From NCBI GenBank assembly GCA_017962175.1, contig JAGCVU010000019.1, positions 1 to 52,571 of the forward strand: 52,571 bases of DNA. Direction: 5' to 3'. The notes beneath the pieces were generated by a model, which ran no database searches, was not told the origin of the DNA, and saw only the letters and a program-made list of their open reading frames with translations. Below, in pieces: positions 23,503 through 32,707 of this stretch; the stretch's first letter is position 1; each line of letters begins with the position of its first letter. The stretch comes from Bacteroidales bacterium. GTDB taxonomy: Bacteria > Bacteroidota > Bacteroidia > Bacteroidales > UBA3824. The position numbers and the translations under genes were made by a program.

Positions 23503-24414
23503 ATGAAACAGATAGTTGCATTGCTGATGATATTGATGTTTTCTTTGCAGGGCATTCTTGCACAAGAGTTGAACTGCCGTGTCAACATCAATTATAGCTC
23601 GCTCTCAACCACGCCTACACCGGTGTTTCAATCGTTGCAAACCGACGTTACCGCTTTTCTCAACGAACGACATTGGACCAACCACCATTATGAGCCAAAC
23701 GAGCGTATCGAATGTAATGTGATGATTACTATAACCGAGTTTAACGGCGTAGACCGTTTTACCGGCACAATACAGGTAAATCTTAGCCGTCCTGTTTTTA
23801 TGACATCGTACAATAGTCCGCTGTTTACATTCAAGGAGGGCGACGGCAAATTTACATTTCGCTATCTTGAAGGCGAAAATCTCCAATTTATCGAAAACAC
23901 CGTAACAAGCAATCTTACTCAGGTTTTGGCTTTTTACGCATACATAATTTTGGGCTACGACTACGACACGTTTTCACCATTAGGCGGCACGGAGTATTTC
24001 AAAAAAGCTTTGCGTGTGGCACTTACCGCACAAGGCAGCGGACACGAAGGATGGAGTACCGCCGACAGCAAGCAAAATTCGCGATACAACCTTGTAGACG
24101 CTCTTTTAGACAAACGTTTTGAAAATCTCCGTCTCGGCGAATACTATTATCATCGTCAAGGACTCGATGTTATGCCTTCCGACCCAAATACCGCACGTCG
24201 CAAGATGTTGGAAGCATTAAAATCAATACAGCGTTCCGAACGTGCAAAACCAAATTCGCTGGTTGTTTCGCTGTTTTTTACAGCTAAGAGCGACGAGATT
24301 GTCAACGTGTTTTCAGAATCGCCCGTAACCGAAAAAAACGAGGTGTTGCAGATACTCAAAGAGCTTGACGTCACCAATATGGCAAAATATCAGAAAATAG
24401 GAGGAAGTAATTAA
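23503..24414 (+). CDS. DUF4835 family exported protein
   Basis: 303 residues, signal peptide cleaved near residue 20 (GILAQ). The body begins LNCRVNINYSSL and contains the family features IECNVMITITEF, RPVFMTSYNSPLFTF and a long helical second half. DUF4835 proteins occur almost only in Bacteroidota and sit between coaBC and recN, as here (6-bp and 1-bp gaps). The function is not known; periplasmic location is likely. The position in the operon is the best evidence for identity. Confidence 0.88.
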   Translation: MKQIVALLMILMFSLQGILAQELNCRVNINYSSLSTTPTPVFQSLQTDVTAFLNERHWTNHHYEPNERIECNVMITITEFNGVDRFTGTIQVNLSRPVFMTSYNSPLFTFKEGDGKFTFRYLEGENLQFIENTVTSNLTQVLAFYAYIILGYDYDTFSPLGGTEYFKKALRVALTAQGSGHEGWSTADSKQNSRYNLVDALLDKRFENLRLGEYYYHRQGLDVMPSDPNTARRKMLEALKSIQRSERAKPNSLVVSLFFTAKSDEIVNVFSESPVTEKNEVLQILKELDVTNMAKYQKIGGSN

Positions 24415-24415
24415 T

Positions 24416-26083
24416 ATGCTTTTACGTCTGAAAATATCTAATTACGCATTGATTTCAGAATCTGAAATTAATTTTGAAGACGGACTTACCGTAATTACCG
24501 GCGAAACCGGTGCTGGAAAGTCTATCCTTATGGGTGCGCTCTCTATTGTGCTTGGTGCACGTGCCGATTCGTCGGTGATAAAACAGGGCGAAAAAAAGAC
24601 CGTGGTGGAAGCTGATTTTGATGTAAAGAACTACAATCTGAAATGGTTTTTCGACGAAAACGACCTCGACTACGACGACACCGTGCTTATTCGTCGCGAG
24701 GTGTTAGATACAGGTAAGTCGCGTGCTTTTATCAATGACACTCCTGTTAATATCAACACTCTTAAAGATTTAGGGTTGTTTCTTACTGATATTCATTCGC
24801 AGCATCAAACATTGCAGATTGCCGATCCCTCATTTCAAATGAGCATTGTTGACGCATTTGCTGCCAACAAAAACCTTTTAGAAAAATATAAAAACTTATA
24901 TCAACAATATAGCCAAAAAACTGCGCAACTATCAAAGCTGGAAAAAGAGGCAGAATCGTCGCGCAAAGAGGCTGAATATCTGCATTTTCGTTACGACGAA
25001 TTGGCAAAAGCCAATCTTCAACCCGACGAACAACAAGAGCTTGAAGAAGAACTTGAAATGCTATCGCACAACGAGGATATTAAAACCGCAATAGCACAAT
25101 CTTCGCAGCTGATAATCAGTGCCGAAGAAGGAACAATTCTTCAAAAATTAAAAGAGGCTCAAAATGCACTCTCGCATATTTCGTCGTATTATTCTAAGGC
25201 ATCGGAACTTAATGCACGTATCGAATCTACATACATAGAACTCAACGATATAGGCCGCGAACTTGAAAACCTTGACGAAAACACCGAGTTTTCGCCCGAA
25301 CGTATTGAAGCTGTAAACCAACGACTTACATTGATTTACAATCTTCAAAAAAAGAACAGCGTAAAAACCGTTGAAGAACTTATAGCCATACGCGACGAGT
25401 TTAAACAAAAACTCAACCTTATCGACAATAGCGATGATATAATTTCAGAGCTTAAAGACGAAATCAAAGAACTTGAATATCAACTCTCTGTAGAGGCTGA
25501 TAATCTTTCTGAAAGACGTCGCAATGCGGTGCAAGGTTTTTCTAAAGAGGTGGTTTCTTTGCTTGCCTCTGTAGGTATACCCGATGCACAATTCGACGTT
25601 CAGTTTTTTACCTGTGCTGTATTTCTTGCAGATGGTACCGATATGATAAAGTTTATGTTTTCGGCAAACAAAAACGTGGCTATGCAAGACCTCTCAAAAA
25701 CGGCTTCGGGTGGCGAACTTTCGCGTTTGATGTTGTGTCTCAAATACATACTTTCAAAATCGGTGAAACTCCCCACCATTATTTTCGACGAAATCGACAC
25801 CGGAATTTCGGGCGATATTGCGGGCAAAACCGGCGCAATGTTTCAACGTATTGCCGGATTTATGCAAGTTATTTGCATTACGCACCTGCCGCAAGTTGCC
25901 GCCAAGGGCGCACACCATTTCAAGGTATTTAAACACGAACAAGACGGTGCTGTGCGTAGCGATATTAAACAGCTTTCGCCCGAAGAACGCGTCAACGAAA
26001 TTGCTGCAATGCTCAGTGGCGAAACCGTTACACAGGCGGCTCTACAAAATGCAAAAGATTTATTAAAAGCCGCTAATAATTAA
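24416..26083 (+). CDS. recN: DNA repair protein RecN
   Basis: 555 residues, normal length. SMC-like ATPase: Walker A GETGAGKS (residues 29-36), a long central coiled coil (about 150-370, broken by a hinge), ABC signature TASGGELSR and Walker B TIIFDEIDTGISG, then HLPQVAA. RecN binds DNA ends and supports RecA-dependent double-strand break repair in the cytoplasm. It starts 1 bp after the DUF4835 stop. Confidence 0.97.
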   Translation: MLLRLKISNYALISESEINFEDGLTVITGETGAGKSILMGALSIVLGARADSSVIKQGEKKTVVEADFDVKNYNLKWFFDENDLDYDDTVLIRREVLDTGKSRAFINDTPVNINTLKDLGLFLTDIHSQHQTLQIADPSFQMSIVDAFAANKNLLEKYKNLYQQYSQKTAQLSKLEKEAESSRKEAEYLHFRYDELAKANLQPDEQQELEEELEMLSHNEDIKTAIAQSSQLIISAEEGTILQKLKEAQNALSHISSYYSKASELNARIESTYIELNDIGRELENLDENTEFSPERIEAVNQRLTLIYNLQKKNSVKTVEELIAIRDEFKQKLNLIDNSDDIISELKDEIKELEYQLSVEADNLSERRRNAVQGFSKEVVSLLASVGIPDAQFDVQFFTCAVFLADGTDMIKFMFSANKNVAMQDLSKTASGGELSRLMLCLKYILSKSVKLPTIIFDEIDTGISGDIAGKTGAMFQRIAGFMQVICITHLPQVAAKGAHHFKVFKHEQDGAVRSDIKQLSPEERVNEIAAMLSGETVTQAALQNAKDLLKAANN

Positions 26084-26108
26084 CCAACTAATTAAATTTC
26101 AGAATATT

Positions 26109-26561
26109 ATGGCATCAGAACTAAATATAAAAAACAAAAAAGCCTCGTTTCAATACGAGTTTCTTGAAAAATATGTGGCTGGCATACAGTTGCTTGGCAC
26201 CGAAATCAAGTCGATACGCGACGGCAAGGCAGCACTTACCGATTCGTATTGCTCGTTTACTGCCCACGAATTGTATGTAAAGATGTATATCGGCGAATAT
26301 TCGCACGGCGGATATGTTAATCACGACCCTCGTCGCGAACGCAAATTGCTTTTGCAGCGCAAAGAACTCAACAAGTTGGAGAAAAAAGTAGAGAACACCG
26401 GTCTCACAATTGTGCCGCTGAAGATGTTTTTAAACAAAGACGGCAAAGCCAAACTTGAGATAGCCCTCTGCCGAGGCAAGAAGATGGCAGATAAACGAGA
26501 AGATATGAAAGCTCGCGACAATGCCAGAGAACTTTCCAGAATAAAGAAAATAAAGGGATAA
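26109..26561 (+). CDS. smpB: SsrA-binding protein SmpB
   Basis: 150 residues, normal length. Family motifs are FEAGIQLLGTEIKS-like (VAGIQLLGTEIKSIRDGK), ELYVKMYIGEYSHGGYVNHDP, RRERKLLLQ and the Lys-rich C-terminal tail that folds in the ribosome (DKREDMKARDNARELSRIKK, in parts). It binds tmRNA for trans-translation. No tmRNA gene was recognised in the window. Last gene of the bamD run, followed by a terminator. Confidence 0.97.
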   Translation: MASELNIKNKKASFQYEFLEKYVAGIQLLGTEIKSIRDGKAALTDSYCSFTAHELYVKMYIGEYSHGGYVNHDPRRERKLLLQRKELNKLEKKVENTGLTIVPLKMFLNKDGKAKLEIALCRGKKMADKREDMKARDNARELSRIKKIKG

Positions 26562-26562
26562 T

Positions 26563-26594
26563 AAAAAAGCACGGTTTTGATCCGTGCTTTTTTT
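26563..26594. terminator. Bidirectional terminator between smpB and the methyltransferase gene
   Basis: Perfect arms AAAAAAGCACGG (26563-26574) and CCGTGCTTTTTT (26582-26593), 7-nt loop, T-run on the right and A-run on the left, between converging genes. Confidence 0.9.
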
Positions 26595-26614
26595 ATGGTT
26601 AGAATCTAATCATT

Positions 26615-27844
26615 TTACTCTTCGCGGGCGCACTGCGGATTAAGTATTCGCCAGCTTTGGTCGTCGGGATTCTCAATCAGTTTTTCAAGATAGTGATATT
26701 TGATTCCAAACTTGTTTTTGATGGCGGTGATTTGGTTCTGAATCTTGGTGCGTTCTTCGTCGGAAGGCATTTCGCCTTTTTCGGCGGTGATAATCAAATT
26801 TTTAGATGTATTGTCGTACTGAACAAATTCAAACACCTTGGTTTTGTAACCGTTGAGGTTGAGTATCAAAGCGCGAATGCCGTCGGTGATAATTTCAGCC
26901 TCGCGTTCCAACATCAGACCGTATTTGAGAATAGGTTCTAGAACGTTGTTTTCGGTGATTTTCATCTGGCTGCGAATCTGTTTGTGGCAGCAAGGCGATA
27001 CAATAATAAGTTTTGCACCAGCCTTAATACCCATGTAGAGGGCATCGTCGGTGGCCGTGTCGCAAGCATGAAGGGCAATAAGAATGTCAGTTTTGTCTAC
27101 TTTAAAATCGCTGATATTGCTCTGAACAAACTTAAGACCGCTGAATTGCGATTTTTGAGCCAAGTTGTTGCCAAATTTTACAAGATTTTCCTGAGCTTCC
27201 ACACCTTGCATCATCACGTTCATCTCGCGAACGTTGGTGAGGTAGTCGTAAGTGGCAAAAGTGAGATAGCCTTTTCCGCTGCCGTTGTCCACGATGTTGA
27301 GCGGTTTGCAATCTTTGTAGCAGTCGAAAAACGAGTCGATAATCTCCACAAATTTCTCCACCTGTTTGTATTTGGCGCTCATACTCGGTATAAGTTCGCC
27401 TTTGTTGTCGGTAATGCCGAGCGATTTAAGGTAAACGCTGTTTTTGGTGTCGATACGGCGCTGTTTAGCCACATCGTGTTGACCGTCGGCAGCTTCGGTG
27501 AATGAAGGTTTTTTGGCGTAAAGTTTTGGAACTCGCTTGTTGTTGTATTTCAGCTCAAGATCCTCTTTTGTGGTGAATAGGTTGATATCGAGGAAGTTGC
27601 TGCCAATGATGGCGTGAAGCTGATTAACCGCCTCCTCTACAGAGAAGTTTTTGGTAACATCGTTGCGGTTGTACTTGTAAACAAATTGCAAGTTGGGCTG
27701 GCCGTCAAGCTCCACATACCTAACTACAATCTTGTTCATTTCTTGATTTTCAAGCACTCTCTTGGCTAAGATGAGTTTTACAAACGTCTTTTTGTATACG
27801 GACGAACTTACTTTGTCGGTAAATTCTTTTACTACGTTGTCCAT
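26615..27844 (-). CDS. SAM-dependent methyltransferase (Methyltransf_32-like)
   Basis: 409 residues. Class I methyltransferase core in the middle: motif I NIVDNGSGKGYLTFA (about 184-198), the acidic motif II region GVEAQENLV, LIALHACDTATDDAL and SPCCHKQI, a combination seen in the Methyltransf_32/METTL25 and Trm13-related group. The N-terminal 110 residues are unknown and may bind RNA. The target is unknown; RNA or protein methylation is possible. No signal peptide. No clear -7 motif in the 98-bp gap upstream. Confidence 0.8.
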   Translation of the reverse strand: MDNVVKEFTDKVSSSVYKKTFVKLILAKRVLENQEMNKIVVRYVELDGQPNLQFVYKYNRNDVTKNFSVEEAVNQLHAIIGSNFLDINLFTTKEDLELKYNNKRVPKLYAKKPSFTEAADGQHDVAKQRRIDTKNSVYLKSLGITDNKGELIPSMSAKYKQVEKFVEIIDSFFDCYKDCKPLNIVDNGSGKGYLTFATYDYLTNVREMNVMMQGVEAQENLVKFGNNLAQKSQFSGLKFVQSNISDFKVDKTDILIALHACDTATDDALYMGIKAGAKLIIVSPCCHKQIRSQMKITENNVLEPILKYGLMLEREAEIITDGIRALILNLNGYKTKVFEFVQYDNTSKNLIITAEKGEMPSDEERTKIQNQITAIKNKFGIKYHYLEKLIENPDDQSWRILNPQCAREE

Positions 27845-27941
27845 GATTCGTATTTGTTGTCTTTTTTAAATTAGGGTTTATAAATATGTCATTAATATAT
27901 TACGCAAAAATCAAGCCGTAGTTTCATTTTTTCGGCTCTTT

Positions 27942-28676
27942 TTATTTGTTGTTCCATACAAATTCTGCTCTGAACATCGGTTTGTTGTCGCTGTTTTGCA
28001 TTTCAATAAGTGTGGAATCGCCGCTACGTTGCATCAGCATTGTTACATCTTGATTATATAGTACTTCGCTCATATAGTTAACGTCGGCGGATTTTAATCT
28101 CTGCTGTTCGTGAGTTTCAAGGTCGGGCAAATCCATTGCCCATTCTATATAGCGCATACTATAAAGGTGTCGATTGATGTCGATGTCGGAATATCGCACA
28201 GTGTGACCTTGAGTGCAGTCGGGATTGTCGATTGTAAATCTCAGATGCTTGTATTTGGCAGCTTGTTCGCCTTCGGTAATCAGTTCTGGGATATGCGGCA
28301 GCACTTCGGTAAGAAACACCGGACGACGTGATGTACGGTTGATGATAAGCCATTCGGTAGAGATGTCGGCAATTTTTTCGCCGTCTTGTTCCACTAAAAA
28401 ATCACGCTTGCAAGCCAAACGCGAAATGTCAACAATCCTTGTGGTAATCTTGATGTCGGTGTTGATAGCAGGCATACGGTTGATGTCGAAATGTATTCCC
28501 GTTACCACCCAAGTGAGATTCTGACGGTTGAGAATGTCGATACTAGTATTGATCTCTATGGCGTGCAATCCGGCAGTGTCGAGTATAAAATTTCCGAGCG
28601 ACGCAAGGGTCAGAAATCCGTTAAAGTCTGTGTCCTTGTGTGTTACCCGATAATCTTTGGTAAATGTCTTTTCCAT
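27942..28676 (-). CDS. Acyl-ACP thioesterase
   Basis: 244 residues from the ATG at 28676. A longer in-frame extension to 28979 is rejected because it crosses the promoter at 28700-28707. Two hot-dog folds: the first has YRVTHKDTDFNGFLT, the substrate-site helix ILDTAGLHA and the WVVTGIHFDINRMP strand; the second has HTVRYSDIDINRHLYSMRYIEW, matching plant FatA/FatB-like bacterial enzymes. It releases fatty acids from acyl-ACP. Standalone gene, divergent from the phosphatase gene. Confidence 0.9.
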   Translation of the reverse strand: MEKTFTKDYRVTHKDTDFNGFLTLASLGNFILDTAGLHAIEINTSIDILNRQNLTWVVTGIHFDINRMPAINTDIKITTRIVDISRLACKRDFLVEQDGEKIADISTEWLIINRTSRRPVFLTEVLPHIPELITEGEQAAKYKHLRFTIDNPDCTQGHTVRYSDIDINRHLYSMRYIEWAMDLPDLETHEQQRLKSADVNYMSEVLYNQDVTMLMQRSGDSTLIEMQNSDNKPMFRAEFVWNNK

Positions 28677-28699
28677 TTTTGGCTCTGTTTTTGTTTTGA

Positions 28700-28707
28700 C
28701 AAATATA
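28700..28707 (-). promoter_or_regulatory. -7 promoter element of the thioesterase gene
   Basis: TATATTTG on the minus strand, 24 bp before the ATG at 28676. Its position decides the start of the thioesterase. Confidence 0.65.
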
Positions 28708-28730
28708 GTAAATTTTGAATTATTATTTAT

Positions 28731-28738
28731 TATTTTTG
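28731..28738 (+). promoter_or_regulatory. -7 promoter element of the SpoIIE-type phosphatase gene
   Basis: TATTTTTG, matching TAnnTTTG, about 90 bp before the start at 28828 and divergent from the thioesterase promoter 23 bp away. Confidence 0.55.
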
Positions 28739-28827
28739 CAGCTAAGATTTTTTTTGGGCTGATTTTTGATAGATGATAATTTTGGCAAATATATAAAAGA
28801 CAACACACAGTTAAAAGAAATAAAGCG

Positions 28828-30570
28828 ATGAGGCTAGCTATATGGTTGATATTGTTTTCGTTCGCATTTGTACCTGACGTTTTCGCCAAGATAGATCCGC
28901 AGGTGCAACAGCTTGAACGGGAACTTAATTCGGTTAAGAGCAACAGCGAGAAGGTGGCATTGCATATAAAAATTGCCAAACGCTATCTTGCTCTCAAAAA
29001 TCCGAAATGCGACACATATTGCAAATCTGCCATTAAACTTGCTGAAAAACACAAACTTGAAATTTTGAAGGCTGACGCTCTCGGTGTGCAGGGCGAATAC
29101 TATTATGTTACTAAGAAATATTCCAAAGCCGCCACATCGTTTTTGGCAGAATATAATCTTCGCAAAAAGCACAAACAGCCCAAAAACACAGCCAATGCAG
29201 CATACAACCTCGGTATGTGTTACTCAAAAATGTCGTATCCGGCTGGAGGCTACAAAAAGAGCAAAAAATATCTTGAAGAGGCATTGGCGTTGGCAAAAAA
29301 GACTGGCGAAAAGCAATTTCAGGAGCAAATTTCAGAACAACTTTATCTCATAGCATACGATTCGGGCAAGTACAAAGACGCTACCGAATATATCAAAAAC
29401 AATTTGCAAAACGAAAACGCCGAACTCCGTCACGACATCAAAGAGCTTCAAGATACCGTTATGGAGCGCGATAGCACCATTATTCGTCAAGATTCTGTTA
29501 TTACCAAAGTGCGCGAAGAAAACGCCATACTCGACACCACAGTGCAGGTGAAAAATCGTGAACTTGACTCCTTGTCAAAAGAGCAAATTATGGTATTGCT
29601 CGAAGTGGAACAAAAACGCAACCAAGTAACGGCACGAAACTATACAATTATTGTTATTGCTCTGGTTTCGCTTATGTTGATTGTGATTATTCTACTACTG
29701 CTTCGTCGCAACAGTGAACGCAAAAAGATGAACAAGGCACTATCAGAGCGCAACAATCGCATAGCCGAGCAAAATACCGAAATAATGTCTAACCTCAAGA
29801 TAATCAATCAAAAAAATCGCGACATTACCGACAGCCTCAACTACGCCGGCAAAATTCAGAAGTCGCTTTTGAGAAACTTTGCCAACTATTCTCATCTTAT
29901 TTCGGGATACTTTATATTGTATCTCCCAAAAGATATTGTAAGTGGCGACTTTTATTGGGGTCATCAGGTAGACGATAAATTTGTGTTTACCGTGGGCGAC
30001 TGTACAGGACACTCGGTGCCGGGTGCTTTTATGAGTATGCTTGGCATTTCGCTCTTGAATCAGATTGTAGGACAGCAGCATATTATAAAGGCGTCGGAAA
30101 TATTAGAAAAAATGCGCGAATCGGTAAAACTCAACCTTGGACAGAGTGGCGACGACGAGGAGGCAAAAGACGGTATGGATATGGCTCTCTGCGTTTGGGA
30201 CTACAAAAAAGGCACTATAAACTATTCGGGAGCATATAATCCGATGTTTATGGTAAGGTCGGGCGAATTAACGGTATTCAACCCCGAAAAATGTCCTGTG
30301 GGCATTCACGCCAAAGAAGTGCCATTTACCGACCAATATATCGACGTGGTAAAAGGCGACAGAATTTTTATGTTTTCCGACGGATATGCCGACCAGTTTG
30401 GCGGACCGAGGTTTGAAAAATTCAAGTTGGCGCGTTTTAAGAAACTTCTGATCGAAACCAGCTATATGCCAATGCATATGCAATACGATAAATTAGAGAG
30501 CACATTTGTTGACTGGAAACAGGATATGGTGCAGATCGACGATGTGTGTGTGCTTGGTGTTGAAATTTAG
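28828..30570 (+). CDS. Membrane SpoIIE-type PP2C phosphatase with periplasmic TPR sensor
   Basis: 580 residues. Signal or anchor helix (1-20), TPR-like helical repeats (about 35-190: ADALGVQGEYYYVTKKYSKAA, NAAYNLGMCYSKM), coiled coil (195-268), membrane helix (272-292), a second coiled coil with the SLNYAGKIQKSLL linker (about 335-350) and a C-terminal SpoIIE/PP2C domain. Metal-binding acids are in place: D374 (VSGDFYWG), D391 (GDCTGHSVPGAF), D518 (FSDGYAD) and D571/D572 (QIDDVC). It should dephosphorylate an anti-anti-sigma-like or SiaC-like protein, the likely partner being the next gene. The periplasmic repeats sense an unknown signal. Comparable to SiaA. Confidence 0.9.
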   Translation: MRLAIWLILFSFAFVPDVFAKIDPQVQQLERELNSVKSNSEKVALHIKIAKRYLALKNPKCDTYCKSAIKLAEKHKLEILKADALGVQGEYYYVTKKYSKAATSFLAEYNLRKKHKQPKNTANAAYNLGMCYSKMSYPAGGYKKSKKYLEEALALAKKTGEKQFQEQISEQLYLIAYDSGKYKDATEYIKNNLQNENAELRHDIKELQDTVMERDSTIIRQDSVITKVREENAILDTTVQVKNRELDSLSKEQIMVLLEVEQKRNQVTARNYTIIVIALVSLMLIVIILLLLRRNSERKKMNKALSERNNRIAEQNTEIMSNLKIINQKNRDITDSLNYAGKIQKSLLRNFANYSHLISGYFILYLPKDIVSGDFYWGHQVDDKFVFTVGDCTGHSVPGAFMSMLGISLLNQIVGQQHIIKASEILEKMRESVKLNLGQSGDDEEAKDGMDMALCVWDYKKGTINYSGAYNPMFMVRSGELTVFNPEKCPVGIHAKEVPFTDQYIDVVKGDRIFMFSDGYADQFGGPRFEKFKLARFKKLLIETSYMPMHMQYDKLESTFVDWKQDMVQIDDVCVLGVEI

Positions 30571-30615
30571 TAAAAAAAATTTCGGTTGGGTATTGATTTT
30601 TTAATCTACATAATT

Positions 30616-30667
30616 TATATTTGCATTGTGAAATATTTGTAGATTTCGCTGAAATAATATATATTTG
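30616..30667 (+). promoter_or_regulatory. Two tandem -7 elements upstream of the SiaC-like gene
   Basis: TATATTTG occurs at 30616-30623 and again at 30660-30667, 44 bp apart and both followed by GCA. A related ATATTTG lies between. Each matches TAnnTTTG, and the nearer is 62 bp before the ATG at 30730. Together with the 159-bp gap this suggests the gene has its own supply in addition to any read-through from the phosphatase gene. Confidence 0.6.
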
Positions 30668-30729
30668 CAGTAAATAATTAAAGTAAAAAAAGAATCGTTG
30701 TTATTAGCGATAAAAAAATATACTTAAAC

Positions 30730-31110
30730 ATGGAAAACATTCATATTTCAGGGTCGCACGACGGCTATTTTGTTCCGACTGTGGATTTCAACTATCAGAA
30801 TGGCGTATGCGAGATTTCCGGCGAATCGTTTCTTGAAGAAACGAATGTATTTTATGCTCCTCTAATCAACTGGATAAGGGAGTACACTCAGACCGGTCTC
30901 CCGCTTACTTTCAATTGTAAGTTGACATATTTCAACACGAGCTCCACAAAAAGCCTGCTCGATATCTTTAAGATTATAAAGAAATATGACTCTGAAGGCG
31001 GAAAGGTAACAGTTAATTGGTATTACGACAATGAAGACCTCGACCTTGAAGAGGCTATTCAAGACTATATCTCTGATACCGGCTTAAAGATTAATATGAA
31101 GACCTTCTAA
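30730..31110 (+). CDS. SiaC-like regulatory phosphoprotein (DUF1987)
   Basis: 126 residues, the usual family length. Family features are ICEISGESFLEE-like start (VCEISGESFLEET), FYAPLINWIREY, LTFNCKLTYFNTSSTKSLLDIF and the C-terminal VNWYYDNEDLDLEEA. In SiaC of Pseudomonas the threonine in the NTSS segment is phosphorylated by SiaB and dephosphorylated by SiaA; here this is T70. The gene follows a SpoIIE-type phosphatase, the natural SiaA equivalent, but no SiaB-like kinase lies in the window. It probably signals to a diguanylate cyclase or another output, none of which is visible here. Confidence 0.88.
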   Translation: MENIHISGSHDGYFVPTVDFNYQNGVCEISGESFLEETNVFYAPLINWIREYTQTGLPLTFNCKLTYFNTSSTKSLLDIFKIIKKYDSEGGKVTVNWYYDNEDLDLEEAIQDYISDTGLKINMKTF

Positions 31111-31134
31111 TCCGGAAGGACTTTATCATATATT

Positions 31135-31188
31135 ACACGGCAACGGGTTTGGCTTGCACAATTCCAAATCCGATGCCGTGTCTTTTTT
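31135..31188 (+). terminator. Long-stem terminator after the SiaC-like gene
   Basis: Arms ACACGGCA (31135-31142) and TGCCGTGT (31174-31181), extended inward by CGGGTTTGG with CCAAATCCG (one G-U), followed by CTTTTTT. Confidence 0.85.
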
Positions 31189-31189
31189 G

Positions 31190-32695
31190 CTAGTGCGATA
31201 CAAACTTGTTGATACAATCCAAATATGCCTCTACGGTGGCTACCACCACATCGGTGTTGGCACTAAAACCGTAGTATAGTCTGCCTTCGTTTTCTACCTG
31301 AATATGCACCTTGCAAATGTCGTCGCTGCCCTTGTTGATGCTTTGAATGGTGAGTTCCTTCATCTGCATTTGACGGTTGGATAGAATTTTTTTTATGGCG
31401 TTGATGGCTGCGTCTACAGGTCCGTTGCCTGTGGCGCACGCTTCAAATTTTTCGCCGGCAATGTTGAGACCTATGCTTGCCACCGGTTTGATACCAAAGC
31501 CGGATGTAAACTGCAAAAATTCAATCTTTATATGATGATTGTGCTTGCGGTCTATGCCAGCAAGTATCATCAGGTCGTCGTTGTTGATTTCTTTTTTCTT
31601 GTCGGCAAGTTGAAGAAATTTTTGGTAGATATTGTCGAGTTGCTCGTTTTCGTATTTGATACCAAGCGACGAAAAACGGTGTTTCAATGCCGCCCTGCCG
31701 CTTCGTGCAGTAAGCACAATTGAGTTGTCGTCGATACCTACGTCGTTTGGGTCGATAATTTCGTATGTGCTCTTGTCTTTCAACATTCCGTCTTGATGAA
31801 TTCCAGAAGAATGAGCAAAGGCATTGCGTCCCACGATGGCCTTGTTTGGCTGTACGGGCATATTCATCAGGCTCGACACCATTCGGCTGGTGGGATATAT
31901 TTTTTGCGTGTTGATGTTGGTTTGCAAATCAAGGTAAGGGTGACATTTGAGAATCATTGCAATCTCTTCTAATGCAGTGTTTCCGGCTCGTTCGCCTATT
32001 CCGTTGATTGTTACTTCTACCTGACGCACACCGTTGAGTATTGCTTCCATGGTGTTGGCTGTGGCCATGCCGAGGTCGTCGTGACAGTGACACGAAACTA
32101 CCACCTTGTCGATTCCTTTGACGTTTTCAAATAAGTATTTGATTTTTTCACCAAACTGCTGCGGCAGACAATAACCGTTGGTGTCGGGAATGTTTACTAC
32201 AGTGGCTCCGGCTTTGATAGCTGCCTCTATTACTCGGGCAAGGTATTCATTGTCGGTTCGTCCGGCATCTTCGGCATAAAATTCAACATCTTCCACAAAC
32301 CTTTTGGCATATTTAACGGCGCGAACGGCGGTTTCGAGCACCTCTTCGCGAGTGGAGTTAAACTTGTATTTGATATGAATGTCGGAAGTGCCAATACCGG
32401 TGTGTATACGCTTGTGTTTGGCATATTTAAGAGCTTCGGCTGCTATGTTGATGTCTTTTTCTACGGCACGGGTAAGGGCGCAGATGATGGGCCAAGTTAC
32501 CGATTTTGATATTTCCACCACAGAGTTGAAGTCGCCGGGACTTGATACGGGAAAACCTGCCTCGATGATGTCAACTCCGAGTTGTTCAAGCTGCTGAGCC
32601 ACTTGAATTTTTTCTACGGTGTTAAGTTGACATCCGGGCACTTGTTCGCCGTCGCGCAAGGTGGTGTCGAGAATGTATATTTTATTGTTCTCCAT
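31190..32695 (-). CDS. leuA: 2-isopropylmalate synthase
   Basis: 501 residues, type-1 LeuA length. Signature [11 protein letters not shown] at residues 11-21, metal-binding [18 protein letters not shown], and the C-terminal regulatory (leucine-binding) domain from about 375, with [12 protein letters not shown]. It condenses acetyl-CoA with 2-ketoisovalerate, first step of leucine synthesis. leuB, leuC and leuD are not next to it; the gene follows rsmE by 12 bp, an odd partner. No leader peptide for attenuation was recognised. Confidence 0.95.
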   Translation of the reverse strand: MENNKIYILDTTLRDGEQVPGCQLNTVEKIQVAQQLEQLGVDIIEAGFPVSSPGDFNSVVEISKSVTWPIICALTRAVEKDINIAAEALKYAKHKRIHTGIGTSDIHIKYKFNSTREEVLETAVRAVKYAKRFVEDVEFYAEDAGRTDNEYLARVIEAAIKAGATVVNIPDTNGYCLPQQFGEKIKYLFENVKGIDKVVVSCHCHDDLGMATANTMEAILNGVRQVEVTINGIGERAGNTALEEIAMILKCHPYLDLQTNINTQKIYPTSRMVSSLMNMPVQPNKAIVGRNAFAHSSGIHQDGMLKDKSTYEIIDPNDVGIDDNSIVLTARSGRAALKHRFSSLGIKYENEQLDNIYQKFLQLADKKKEINNDDLMILAGIDRKHNHHIKIEFLQFTSGFGIKPVASIGLNIAGEKFEACATGNGPVDAAINAIKKILSNRQMQMKELTIQSINKGSDDICKVHIQVENEGRLYYGFSANTDVVVATVEAYLDCINKFVSH

Positions 32696-32707
32696 AATGT
32701 CGGATGT

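Noticed and set aside
28677..28979. N-terminal extension of the acyl-ACP thioesterase
   Set aside because: It crosses the TATATTTG promoter at 28700-28707 and the divergent gene; the hot-dog domain starts with MEKTFTKD at 28676.
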